The notes beneath the pieces were generated by a model. It did not search any database. It had not been told where the DNA came from and was given only the letters and a program-made list of their open reading frames with translations. A DNA stretch of 64,000 nt, from contig WPIO01000005.1 of assembly GCA_009760855.2 (NCBI GenBank), positions 3,016,001-3,080,000 on the forward strand, read 5' to 3'. The stretch's first letter is position 1. Every line of letters starts with the position of its first letter. This document shows, in pieces, positions 26,763 to 37,440 of the stretch. Both the position numbers and the translations under genes were made by a program. Source of the stretch: Cristatella mucedo (taxonomy: Eukaryota; Bryozoa; Phylactolaemata; Cristatellidae).

Positions 26763-26949
26763 CAGCGGTTCTCAAGCTTCCTAATGCCGCGACACTTTTA
26801 ATACAGTTCCTCATGTTGTGGCGACCCCAACCATAAAATTATTGTGTGCAAAATGTGGAAATGCGTGCTTTCTGATGATCCTAGGTGATCACTGTGAAAG
26901 GGTCATGCAACCCCCAAAGGGGTCGCGACCCACAGATTGAGAACCGCTG
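26763..26949. mobile_element. SPIN-like non-autonomous hAT element, 187 bp
   Basis: The termini are perfect 13 bp inverted repeats, CAGCGGTTCTCAA at the left and TTGAGAACCGCTG at the right. Subterminal text includes GGGGTCGCGACCC and GTTCCTCATGTTGTGGCGAC. Eight-base target copies flank it: CTCTAAAC (26755-26762) and GTCTACAC (26950-26957). The empty site in duplication unit 1 reads CTCTACAC once (24669-24676), which is the ancestor of both. Eight-base duplications are typical of hAT. The end and internal text match what I recall of the SPIN (SPACE INVADERS) family. There is no transposase inside. Confidence 0.85.
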
Positions 26950-27559
26950 GTCTACACGAACCACTCTCACCCGCTTTTGCAATGCACTATTCTCGCGCGG
27001 AGTCACTTTGGCGACGTATCTGGGGCCTAGTTAGACGCTCAGATTTCGCACCTCCGCCGCCCGCCAAGCGGTCGCGAGGTGTGCTCGCATACGTAATCGA
27101 CGTGTGCCTAAGCTCTATAAGCTCTGGCTGAACCATGTACCATGAGCCTTGCGGAGTGCTGCTGGCGAAACTGCAGCCGCCCCACGACCCGCCGACAGGT
27201 GGCGTCGAGGCGCGCCGCTACGCGTCTGCCGATGCAACTCGCTCGAAGAAGGCTAAGCGGCCTCGCTAATTTCCGTTGACTCTGGGCCGGCCGATTGTCG
27301 GTTATGGGCGGGCTCCGTCGCTCTCTAGCTCATACCTCTTGCGCTACCCGCCAAAGAGGCTGTCGCCCGGGCGCACGCGGCCTTCTCAATTTATTCGCTC
27401 ACTCCGCCGCGGGCCGCCTTCGGATTGTCAGTAAGAAAATCCGCGGCGCGCCTTGGGCTGCAGCGCCTCTCTGATCTCTCCGGCTCCCATCTCTGACCTC
27501 TTCTTCGCTAGCTCGAACGCCCTAGTGTGGCAATGCCACGCGCTACGACGTCCTTGACG

Positions 27560-28850
27560 GAGCTTCGCGCGCGACTCGGCCGCCGCGCACGCCGCCCCTA
27601 AGGCCGTCGAAAAGCTCTCCGGCGGCTGCGCGTGAGTCGCGCTTCGGATAATCGCTGCTGCGTAGCACCAGCGGCCGGCGGCCAACGACGCACCGTTGCC
27701 GAGCTTTGCCCGCGGTTGCCGCTCGCTCGTGTTTGGCTGACGACCTCGGCGCGACAGTCGCTTGCCCTCTCTCTACGAGCTATTGGTTTCGCACTGATCC
27801 CAACTCGCGCGTTACAGAATCCCTCTGTTTGACTGCTCCTGCCTCTGGCCTCGTTGCACGACGCGTGTTTGTTGGGGCTGAGTAGGCGGTCTGTAATTCT
27901 TTCTCTCTATGAGCGCTAGTTCCCATAGATTGAAAAGTCGATTTTGCGAATGCTGTCGCATTATTTGATAACCTAAATGCGGAGCTTCAGATTGCGAATG
28001 ATCAGCGTTATTGATAGGCGTCTCGCTTGAACGTTTTGGAAGACGTTTGAGCATTTATACCTTTACAAATTAGTCGGCTGTCGGAGTCTCTTCGGAAGAT
28101 GCCTAGGCCCATGCGAAAACGACAACTAAAGGCAAGTTAAAACTCTTACTGCGAAACTCAAGGCAGTGCGTGGCTTCTCATTTTACACCTAATTAAACTT
28201 CTATGACGGTATACGCTTCTTAGTTTACTTAGATCATCTCATCGCAGTAATGAGTCGTCCTATTATGCGCGAAGACTTTTTTGCCACAGAGACTTCCGGT
28301 CTTCCCGATAAACGCGGTAAAAGCCGATTCTGTAGGCATTCAGAAATCTTACTGGCATCAATATTTCTGGAAAACTTAGGCATTGATTTTCAAGTGGTCA
28401 TTTCCTATCTATCTTTGCTACTTACAGAGCCAATGCAAGGCCTTTGACGCTTAAGGCGAGATCCGATATCGGGTGTACACTTTCCATTCACGCCCATTCC
28501 CCACACGCCCCTCTGAAATAAAACCCAATATGCACGGTGTAAAAAGATATTAGCACAAAGACTCACAAAATACCTAAATAACATGTGTGGATGTAGTAAT
28601 ACATACAATGTTAAATTGATATTCAAAACCTTAGCTTTCCTTGCTAATTTCCTGGCAAACTCGCAGACCGTTTTTTTGACATCGAGAGAATTCGCTAAAT
28701 CTGATTCAGTAGAAATTGTTACCCAGACAACCAGTCTTTCTTGGCACATTGTTCAAACGAGGATTATGTGGCATTAGTTTTAACTTGGATACAATTCTTT
28801 CTCCAGTGGCCGCTGAAATTGGCAAGGTCAATACAATTGTGGGTGCCTCT
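27560..28850. other. Intergenic sequence without recognised genes
   Basis: GC-rich at its left end (continuation of the duplication's flank, 27560-27830), then AT-rich. Short frames only; no repeat family recognised. Confidence 0.5.
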
Positions 28851-28854
28851 GAAA

Positions 28855-29345
28855 GATTGGGATGTAATATAATGCAGTGTATCTCCGTCTGTAATTCCAC
28901 AAAGCCATACAAAATATGTGAGTGTTACGCAGGAGAGTTTTTATACCGCACTCACAGCCTAAGCAGCTTTCGGTACGCATTCGGTAGCCAACAGACTTCG
29001 TCTCATGTAACAAAGAGAAAGTGGGAAGCATAGCAGAGTCAGGAGAGCAGTTGAGGTAGTGAGTAGCCTGGAAGTAGCAGCTCAGGCCGCTGAAAAGGAT
29101 GAGTCAAAGTTGGCAGAAGGAGATTAGTTGTCGTTGCGTAAGAGTTGTGGAAGCGAGTTCCACAGCCTAGGACCTGCAGAGCTAAAGCTTTTGGCCAGCG
29201 GTTTTTAAGAGGAGGAATAGAACAACTAATTTATTGTCCATACAGGACCTGAGGGCACGATGAGGCTGAAACTGGTGCAGCAGTTCAGCTAGGTAAAGAG
29301 GAACCAAGCCGTGGTGGGCCTTGTGTGTAAGCGTAAGAACTTAGG
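28855..29345 (-). pseudogene. LINE family 2 3' end with reverse-transcriptase C terminus
   Basis: Reading leftwards from about 29340: KAHHGLVPLYLAELLHQFQP then HRALRSCMDNKLVVL, the usual C-terminal text of LINE reverse transcriptases, then the family 2 3' untranslated block shared with 8095-8422 and 62700-63065. Confidence 0.75.
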
Positions 29346-29359
29346 AAAGTTTTCTACCA

Positions 29360-30900
29360 ATTTATACTGCAAAAGAATTTGCAAGATTTGTTGGGGATTT
29401 ATAGTCTCGGGAAGCCTCCTGGCAATGGCTTGCAACCCACCACACAGTTACTCTCCATCTAAATCCTTGCTGTCTCCATGAGTAAGAGAATCCTTCAGAG
29501 ACTTGCACTCGCTAAGGATATTTTCCGTGGGTATGTTTAAAATCTCGCAGATATCATACAGGAACCCAAAAAATGTGCTGCGTCGTTGAGTCTGATTGAA
29601 CTTTTCCGTTACAGATTCTGCTACCACATCTAAAACAGCATAGTTAAAGTTAACCTAAGGGCTAATCCTTGGGATCCCGTGGCGTCATCTTGTGCTTCAT
29701 ATAACATTCTCTTTTTCAATTGTCCGTTTGCTTCAAAAGAGGGTTCACTCCCCATATCTTTAGCCATTTGAATTACATCCGCCAATATTTTGCAGTAGCC
29801 CTCTTCACTCGGAGAGCACATATGTACTTTTTGGCGTTTTCCAGGTGCTAGAATCCCAGTATAAAGTAGTTAACGTCTGCTTTATAACTTTGCTGATGAC
29901 ATTGAACTCAAAATAAATGTTGTTCCGGGTAAGATGCGATAATATAAATGGAAATTTTGCTATTTTATTGGCCAATGTCTGTGCTTCAGATCTCGTCATA
30001 GCTCCAGCTAACCATTTCTGACTCGTATCTTCATATATCTCAGTCAGAGCCTTTCGCGTTACTGTCATTTTCATACCCTTGTCCTCTCACATTTCCAAAA
30101 CCCAATCCAATATCTTTGAGCTGCTCAAAAGCAAAACTTTCGTCATGACAGCACACGTGGTCTCTCGTAACGGGACGAAACTAAGAAAATGCTCTCTGAT
30201 TACCGCTTCCGTTTTATTTAGGTGAACAAAATCAACAATCACTGTCATCTGTTGAGAGTGGCTAACATTTGGGGTACAGTCAAGGATAGCTGAATGGTAT
30301 TTTGCTGACTTAGCCGCTTCTGTAATCTGATACTTTATTTTAGAAGCCAAAGTTCGTATCAATGCATTTTGAATGTCTTTGCCGAGGCAATCTAGGTTAT
30401 TCAATGTGTCAGTAACCCTTCACAAGTCAGTCCATCGTCAGAGGATCAAAGAGGGTCAGGAACTCAACGTATTTGAGAAGGTTTTCATTCCCAGATGCGA
30501 AGAGCTTTTCATTTTATTGACGGAATTCTAAATTTTAAGTTCCAAGTACCGTCGCTAATGCCATGAGGCGCTCAAAGACCTGTTTCCAATCATCCTCTTT
30601 CTGTTTGATTTTCTGTTGAATTGCTTCATCTATTTTCCTGCCTTCTGCTAGCCGCACCTCTAATTCCCTCCATGCTTGATAACTTTCTAGGTGTGATGGA
30701 CTGTTCTCACGTGAGGACAGAATTTCAAACAGATTGTTCCCATCTTTACAGCCACTTTCTTCCTTAAACGAGATGCCAGCCTTCTTGCTGAATAGCCTAC
30801 AGCAAAAGCCGAATACTACATCTCTCGATACTAGCTTCAAAGGTGAGTTGAGAGTCAAAGGCATTTTGTTCAAGATTATGCAGCTCAGGCCCATATAAAT
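29360..30900 (-). pseudogene. Decayed hAT / ZMYM1-like transposase (TTF zinc finger, DUF4371)
   Basis: Pieces in order on the minus strand: 30894-30535 with FGFCCRLFSKKAGISF, a TTF-type zinc-finger start, and QAWRELEVRLAEGRKIDEAI; an interrupted piece near 30530-30430 with NENLLKYVEFLTLFDP; 30404-30087 with GKDIQNALIRTLASKIKYQI and YHSAILDCTPNVSHSQQMTV, the DUF4371 core; then 30074-29630. Proteins of this family descend from hAT transposases. Stops and frameshifts separate every piece, so this copy is dead. The hAT dimerisation end is not clear. Confidence 0.75.
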
Positions 30901-31076
30901 GTGCCCGCGGTAGGGTCCTTCTCAGTCCGTGGTCCTGACGCTGTGCACAAACAGTGAGTCTTTTCCGCTTGCTTTTGCTATTGGCCGCTGCTTGTTCTCG
31001 TTCTGCGTCTGCACAGCCTAATTACCTGCACAACAGACGGGCTGTGCTCGTCCTGGGTAGCTGGTTCAATCAGGCT

Positions 31077-31147
31077 TAGCGTCTAGAAAGAGATTGAGTT
31101 CTCTGAGGGCGCTTTATCAAGTGCATTATTATTATTATTATTATTAG
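31077..31147 (+). repeat. LINE family 1 tail
   Basis: GCGTCTAGAAAGAGATTGAG, the GAGGGCGCTTTATCAAGTGC block and a clean (TTA)n run. Short insertion, otherwise without LINE body. Confidence 0.8.
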
Positions 31148-31224
31148 GCTGCTAGTCCGGCCGAGGTGAATAATACTGCAGTTAGTCGGATCGAAACTCC
31201 ATTTGTAGCCTCGGTCTTCAGCCG

Positions 31225-31467
31225 TGTTGCGTGCACCGGATGCATGCTGGTGCTGTAATCAGCGCAGCGCCCTTACACTAATGTACTCCGAACTTGCGGC
31301 CAATAGCTAAGCCATGCTGACGGCTGCTGCGATTCATCGAGCTCTCGCATATGTAGGCGTTGCGATAAATAAAGATTGAGAGTCTCGTTTACCGCCCACG
31401 TCCGCGCTCGCGTGTCTCCGTGAGACTCCATAAGAACAGCCACCGCCGGAGTCACTGACATACAACA
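31225..31467 (+). mobile_element. Solo LTR, family L1, second copy
   Basis: Begins TGTTGCGTG and ends CATACAACA, with AATAAAGATTGAGAGTCTCG and CGTGTCTCCGTGAGACTCCA inside, as in 16735-17022. The flanks GCCG (31221-31224) and GCTG (31468-31471) could be a 4 bp target duplication with one change. The 5' half differs strongly from the first copy. Confidence 0.65.
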
Positions 31468-31764
31468 GCTGAAGACAGGACGACCGACAGTAGCCTTTTG
31501 CTTCTGGCGGGAGGTTGCTGTATATCAATAATAATAATTGCTGGTTGGCAGTCATTCTACATCCAGTGGTACTACAGTACAAGAGCATTATAAAAACTGC
31601 AAGCATTCTAGCCTGAATTTGCCACGGATTGTTGCTTCGAGCCCAGCCGTTTCCGTATATTGCCCGAAATTTACGAGCGCAATTGATAAAATTGATCAAT
31701 TGCGATCAAATCGGAGCATTGAGAAACCGATTTCGGGGCATTTTACATCGAATTGTTGTAGTTT

Positions 31765-33000
31765 GTGGTACTGGCACAGGCCATTGTAATCGACTCTAGT
31801 GCATTGCATCAGAATTGTTGAGGCAACTATAGTGAAATTGTGTGAGTACACTATAAACGAAGATTAGAGCAACGTGCAATTGCTGTTAGAGCTTAAAGTG
31901 TACGCATTCTAGTCGTTTTGCGGCAGATTGCCGTATTTGCCCGGACCACTGCAGTTGATCGCAGTGCATTGCTCTAGAATGATCGAGACAATTGTAGTGA
32001 AATTGTGCGTGTAAACAATAAAAGAAGCGTAGCGAAATGTGCAATCTTAATTAGAGCTTCTAGTGTACGCTTCCTAGTTGCTTTGCGGAGGATTGCAGCG
32101 GATTGCTGTGGATTGTGGTATGGAACCAGGCCGTTGCAGCGCATTGCATGAGAACGCGTATGCAAAATGGAGTGAAATTTTGTGATTACACTTTGAACTG
32201 GGTTCATTCTTGTACACAATTTAAATTAGAGTTAGGCTTTGGCGATTTGAGGATGATTTGCGGTGGATTAGAGTGGATCGCGGTATTTCCCTGGTTATTT
32301 CGGGCGATTGTCAGAGTTCGCAGATGCACGATTTAAAAAAAAATATTAAGCCAGTGTGCACACAATACAGTGCACTTTAACGTGAAATACAAATTAGAGC
32401 TCGGCGAAATCTATTTCTAGTCGTTTTTTGGTGGATGAGGTAGATTGGAGTGAATTGCGGTATCGGCCCGGGCTATTGCAGCCGATTGCCGCGAATTGCA
32501 CGAGAACGGCCGTGCCAATGCAAATGAAATTTTATGAGTACAATTTTTACAGAGTGGGCTGGCATATGCAATAAAAAAGAGCTTTTCGCAGAGGATTACT
32601 TTCGTTTAACGGTGGAATGCAGTGGATTGCGGTACTGGCCGGGCAGCTGCAATCTATTTCAGTGGGCTTTGTGAGAGCGTCTGAGTGGAATCGCGCGAAA
32701 TGTTTTGGGTAAGGTTTACGCGTAGCTTAGTTTTATCGTCAAAACTTTTTGTAGCTTTGTGTAGCTGACTTGTGGTGGGTTTGAGAAGAATTAAAGTGGA
32801 TTGCGGTGGATTGCGGTACAGGCCTCCGTCGTTGCAGCTCATTTGCATAAGCACGCTTACGCACAAGGACATGCAATTTAGTTGATGGATAAATCGCAGG
32901 TGTACTACAATATCAGCCCATAATTTGAGCTTGGCAACGCCAAAGTTTCGCCGATTTGAGCCTAATTAAAATGGATTGTGGGGATTTGTAGTAATTTGTC
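31765..33000. repeat. Degenerate tandem array, period about 175 bp
   Basis: The motif G(C/T)GGTA preceded by GATTG and followed by a C-rich word recurs at 31765, 31930, 32115, 32280, 32457, 32629 and 32813, with spacings of 165, 185, 165, 177, 172 and 184 bases. Within each unit the same order of words returns: GTGAAATT(T)TGTG(A)GTACA, AATTAGAGCT and a GATTG(C)GGTGGATTG cluster. A partial eighth unit ends near 33000, and a partial one may precede 31765. Units are heavily diverged, so simple repeat finders may miss them. No coding frame follows the period. Confidence 0.75.
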
Positions 33001-34029
33001 GAACCCGCGTGCACTCGTATTTGACACGCGGTGAGCTGCCGTCGAATTTTTTTACGGTGCCCTCCCGAAGCGTTTCAACCGCGTGGTTTCGGTAAGGGGA
33101 CGATGATGAAGCCGTCGGCCCTTCGTGCGACTACGACGCCTGCAGAGCTGCAAACGAGCTCGCACCGCTCGCTGTCAGGTGCTTTGAGAACAGAGTCTCT
33201 TCTCAAGCCCTCATAAGTATTTACTAAAGTACCGGCTAATTTCCCAATGCTACCAGTGCCTGGTAAAAATTGACCGAAATGTACCAGCTTTCAACGCCCG
33301 GAAAGGAACGCATTTGATTGCCATTAAAGTCTACCTTTAAAATCTAATAGTGCTTTCCAAGCGACATGCAGGCCTCTTAAATTTCATTATGACAAGTTTT
33401 GATTTATTTTCGGTTCGAATAATGTATCGCTTCTTATATAGCTCTTTGGGTCTGTCTTTTTATCTATCTATCGAGTAATTCTTTTCAAATGTGCCTGCGA
33501 ATGGGTGTCTATCTCATCTCTCGCTCTCTTTTTCTCGTTATTCCCTTTTTATCATTCGCATTTTCTTCCAGCTCTCTTTCTCTCACCGTCTCTCGCACGC
33601 TCTCTTATTTCCGCCTCTCTCCACCCCTTTCCTGTTTAATCACTATCTTACTCTCCATCTCTATCTTTCTCTTCTCTTTCTACTTTTCTCTCCGCTCTCT
33701 TTCCTGCTCTGTCTTGCTACCTTCTCTTGATCTCTCTCTCTCTCTCTTTCTTTACCTCACGTACCTTTCTCTCGATCTTTTATTTCTCTCTCCCAGTTTT
33801 CTAAAACAATAACTAGAATAACGGTAATGCTTTTTGTAAATCATCATAAGAGAATCAAATCTTTATCTGCAGTGCTTTACAGCTCGCCGTCAAAGGTGCA
33901 ATTAAAAAGAGTTAATGACTAGATATATGATAGAAACTATGATATGACTATGATAGAGTTTCATGCTTAGTCAAGCTTGCACAATCATCCGAGAAGACAC
34001 TCAGAGCCGCTTGTAAGTAAAAGTGAGAG
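33000..34029. other. Intergenic, with CT-rich tract
   Basis: 33500-33790 is a long pyrimidine-rich stretch on the plus strand (many CTCTCT and TTTCTC words), giving Ser-Leu-Phe frames. The rest is AT-rich without recognised content. Confidence 0.6.
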
Positions 34030-34119
34030 GTTAGCTGATTTAACAGCTTTATTTAAAAGGCGGCTGGATAGCTTTTACGACTATTACCACCACTTGCAGT
34101 CAAAAATAAAGGATTGGAG
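34030..34119 (-). repeat. SINE family A body fragment
   Basis: Reverse complement of the family A body: GGTTAGCTGATTTAACAGC, TATTACCACCACTTGCAGT and AAATAAAGGATTGGAG. The tRNA-like head is missing. Confidence 0.7.
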
Positions 34120-35400
34120 ACCTCCTTGTTAGTAACAGTCACTGAATCTTGCATTAGTTAGCACATAAGGCGTGCATGAAAAGAAGATCACTGGGGCACA
34201 GGAAAAGTTGAGCGGAACAGATGCATCTTTAGCTGGGAGGCAAACGATGCGAAGTCAATTCAGGCGGTGAAGAAGCCAGAAGCAAGTTACAGCCTTTTGG
34301 TGAACTGATGGCTCGATTATGAAAAGCTTATATTCAGTGGAAGGGACGGCGAGACGCTTGAGGCAGAGAAGGAAGAGAAGCTGGAGCACACTGGAGGAGC
34401 AAGGAGATCTGACTGATCGATAAGCTAGTTTAGGCGACTGGTATTATTCGCTAATGGATGCCGGACGGTCCACGCGCTAGTTTCGATGTCTTAACATAAA
34501 ATCATTAGAGGGAACGGTGCTTTATAAATAAGCAAAAGTGGAATGCTATCTACGATTGCTAGTAGAGAACAAAGTTCGTGCAGCAAATACTTGCAACGTA
34601 AAAAACTCCGTCAGACGTAACAACGGTCAGCATTGAAAAATCATTACCGACTTAAAAAGGCACTAATCTGTAGCATCTAGGTGTGCTGAACATGAATAAA
34701 ACCATAAACATCTTCATTGGCTCTTGTTTTGAAGATATATCATATAGTTTCTTTTCTATGTTTCAAATTGTTAATTTATTCAGTGTGACTGCAAAAAGTA
34801 TCTTAAATAAACTTTGAATGATGTAACATCCCATCACATGTATAATACCATCATGCACAAATCATTCGGAGTTGATTGCATCATTTTTAGATGTAATGCA
34901 ATACTACAGAACGGGGGTAATTGAAGTAAGCTGACGTCATAAAGCCCAGTCAGAAAGGTCGAGCATATGAAATATTTCAGATTTTATGAGAGACAATTTA
35001 AACTAACATTACATGAAAATGTTATTATTTTATTCATTGAGGTAAAATACAAAGCAGTAATGCCTCGAAAGTGCATTAATCCGTAGACAATGTGTACTTT
35101 ATTTGTAGGAAAGTGACATTTGCCAACCAGAACAAAAGTGTCACTTCTCAAGAAAAGAAGGCATATTATCTTAACTTTGAATGCAAGGTTAATGACCAAA
35201 ACCAGCCTTGGGCCCTGCATATATGCTGTGCTACATGTACAACACAGCTTTCACAGCGGTTGAATGGGAAAAGACCACCAATGCCGTTTGCAGTCCCCAC
35301 GGTGTAGAGAGAGAGCCAAGCAGCCACATATATAATAACTGCTACTTCTGCTTGGTTCCACAAAAAAGTTGAGACTAGTTTACCCAAAACATTCCGTCTG
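34120..35400. other. Intergenic sequence without recognised content
   Basis: AT-rich. The right part may belong to the 5' side of the transposon gene at 35403, but I see no terminal repeats. Confidence 0.4.
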
Positions 35401-35402
35401 CA

Positions 35403-37027
35403 ATGAGACCATTTCTGCATGGTGATGGACTTCCTATTTCAGAATCTCCAGCAGAATATTCTCTTGATTCATCTGATGCGGACAAGGGAGAGCCGACCTG
35501 TTCTTCTCCTGGTGCGCCAGCAGGCAATGATCCCGATTTCCACTGTGGTGCATCACCAACCCCTCCCAGAATAAAATAAGAAGAACTAAATGACCTGGTT
35601 CGTGATTTGGACTTATCCAAGAACAAGGCAGAACTGCTAGGATAAAGAATCCAACAATGGAATCTTCTCGAAGAAGAGGCTGCACTTACTTTACATCGAA
35701 AGCGCCACCAGCACTTGAAGCATTTCTTCAAAAAAGAAATTAATCCGGTATTCTGTTCTGATATTAGAGGGCCTCATGAACGTCTTACAAATCAACCATG
35801 ACCCACAAGAATGGAAACTATTTGAAGACTCTTCAAACTGAGTCTTGAGGCTGTGCTTTTGCACAATGTAAATCGACTTCTATATATTCCACAGCGCATG
35901 CTGTCTAAATGCAAGAGACACACGTTAACTTAAAGCAGCTACTCAATTTTACTGAGTATAAAAAGTACAGCTGGCACCTCTGCGGTGATTTGAAGGTAGT
36001 TGCACTTTTAATGGGACTACAGTAAGGATATACAAATATGTGTGTATCTTATGTGAGTGGGATAGCCGAGCAAGGGAATGGTACTACTTACGGAAGGCAT
36101 GGACTCGCAGACAAAATATAGCAGGTAAAGAGAAGAATATCCAGCACTCAGCTCTGGACGAGGCTTATGAAATCTTGCTATCATCACTTCACATCAAACT
36201 AGGCTTGATGAAGAACTTCGTGAAAGCCATGGACCAGACTTTGCCAGCTTTCCTTTGATAACTGCAGGAAAAATTCCCTCGAATTAGCGAAGCTAAGATT
36301 AAAGAGACGGTTTTTGTGGGTTCTCGGATTAGAGAGCTCTTCAAAGATTTAACAACCGGTTCAATTAAGCATAGAATGCTTTTCGCGTAGTGTCTACAAA
36401 CTTCTCGGGAATGTTAGGGCAGAAAACTATAAGGAACTAGTAGAAGACATGCTGATGCAACACCAGAAACTTGGCTGCAATATGTCTTTAAAGATCTAAT
36501 TCCTTCATTCCTGTAGTTCGATTGCATGCGGGCTGGTACCGCTCGTTTCCCAAGCAGCTGTTGGGAGCATCACCGAGAGGGGCCTGTGCACAGCTGTGGT
36601 CAGCTTCTAATGAAGCGTTGACACAGGCCGATAACCCGCTGGTGAACAGATAGTGGATTCACCATCGGGGTCGGCCAAGGCACAGCCGGAGTCGAGGAGA
36701 AGAGACTAGAGTTGGAGAGAGGGGCGAGTGAAGTCGTGCTCCCTCTGCTCTGTGAGTAGTAGAATAAATTGTTGGTGTTGGTTCGATACGAGCGTTCTGT
36801 GTGCAGGGTGAATCAAAGCACAATTCCCATTTGGATTTCTTCCCTGACAACAGTGATATGGTTAGTGATGAACAATGCAAACGTCTTCATACAGATATCG
36901 CAGCAATTGAACGAAGATACTAGGGAAAATAGTCTACTACAATGCTGGCTGACTACTGCAGGACAATCCCCAGAGAGAGATGCTCCCGAGCAGACGTCCA
37001 AGAGACAGGTGAAGGAATTTAAGAAGT
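35403..37027 (+). pseudogene. Decayed transposon-borne gene of unnamed family
   Basis: From an ATG at 35403 the frame reads MRPFLHGDGLPISESPAEYS, stops early, and continues in shifted frames: LNDLVRDLDLSKNKAELLG (about 35585), then MCILCEWDSRAREW...  and LHIKLGLMKNFVKAMDQTLP (36040-36258), then ISEAKIKETVFVGSRIRELF, then AENYKELVEDMLM. After the LTR at 36512-36822 it resumes with HLDFFPDN-like text and ends RDAPEQTSKRQVKEFKK. I know this protein layout as a repeated, uncharacterised ORF in many invertebrate genomes, with several or many copies, which suggests a mobile element; I cannot give its superfamily. Multiple stops and frameshifts mean it is not functional here. Confidence 0.65.
36512..36822 (+). 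mobile_element. Solo LTR inserted in the transposon gene, perfect 5 bp target duplication
   Basis: Begins TGTAGTTCGATTGC and ends ATCAAAGCACA. It is flanked by ATTCC at 36507-36511 and 36823-36827. The host coding text continues across the insertion once one ATTCC is removed. AATAAA at about 36762 would be the LTR polyadenylation signal. It is unlike the L1 solo LTRs at 16735 and 31225. Confidence 0.85.
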
Positions 37028-37323
37028 AAGCTATGACGTCACTTTTACATATGTCAACCATAGGCCTATCACTATTGGCATGCATTTCGTGATGTGCACA
37101 TTAATTTATTTCAGATTGCAAAAAAGTAGAGCCAATTTTGTAATTCGACTATCATATTCATCTTGAGCACACAAAAATGGATAAGAAATGACTAATTATA
37201 TTTTAATAACATGACTTTTGCAAAAGTGCTTGATCAATGTAATTAGAACTAAGCCAACAGCATGCTAGATTTCAACTGTCTGACAGAATACTTTTAGAAA
37301 TCATCTGGTAGTCGCAGAGTTTT

Positions 37324-37440
37324 TAATAATAATAATACACTTGATAAAGCATCCTCAGAGAAGTCAATCTCTTTCTAGGAGCTTTAAATTTGCTGCAAAG
37401 GGAAATGCGATTGAATGGTGAGTAATATAATGATTTATAA
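37324..37440 (-). repeat. LINE family 1 tail
   Basis: Reverse-complement tail: (AAT)n, CACTTGATAAAGCATCCTCA, GTCAATCTCTTTCTAGGAGC, GCTGCAAAGGGAAATGCGAT. Truncated soon after. Confidence 0.8.

Larger units (their letters stand above)
25570..27560. repeat. Tandem duplication, unit 2
   Basis: Begins ATTGGCCATAAGCTGGCC, as unit 1 does at 22700. Parallel blocks end near 27540 (GACGTCCTTGA in both). It is interrupted by a LINE tail and SINE (26183-26432) and by a SPIN-like element (26763-26949), neither found in unit 1, so these insertions are younger than the duplication. Confidence 0.8.

Noticed and set aside
31765-33000. CRISPR array
   Set aside because: Units of about 175 bp with drift throughout and no alternation of constant repeats and unique spacers; eukaryotic context.
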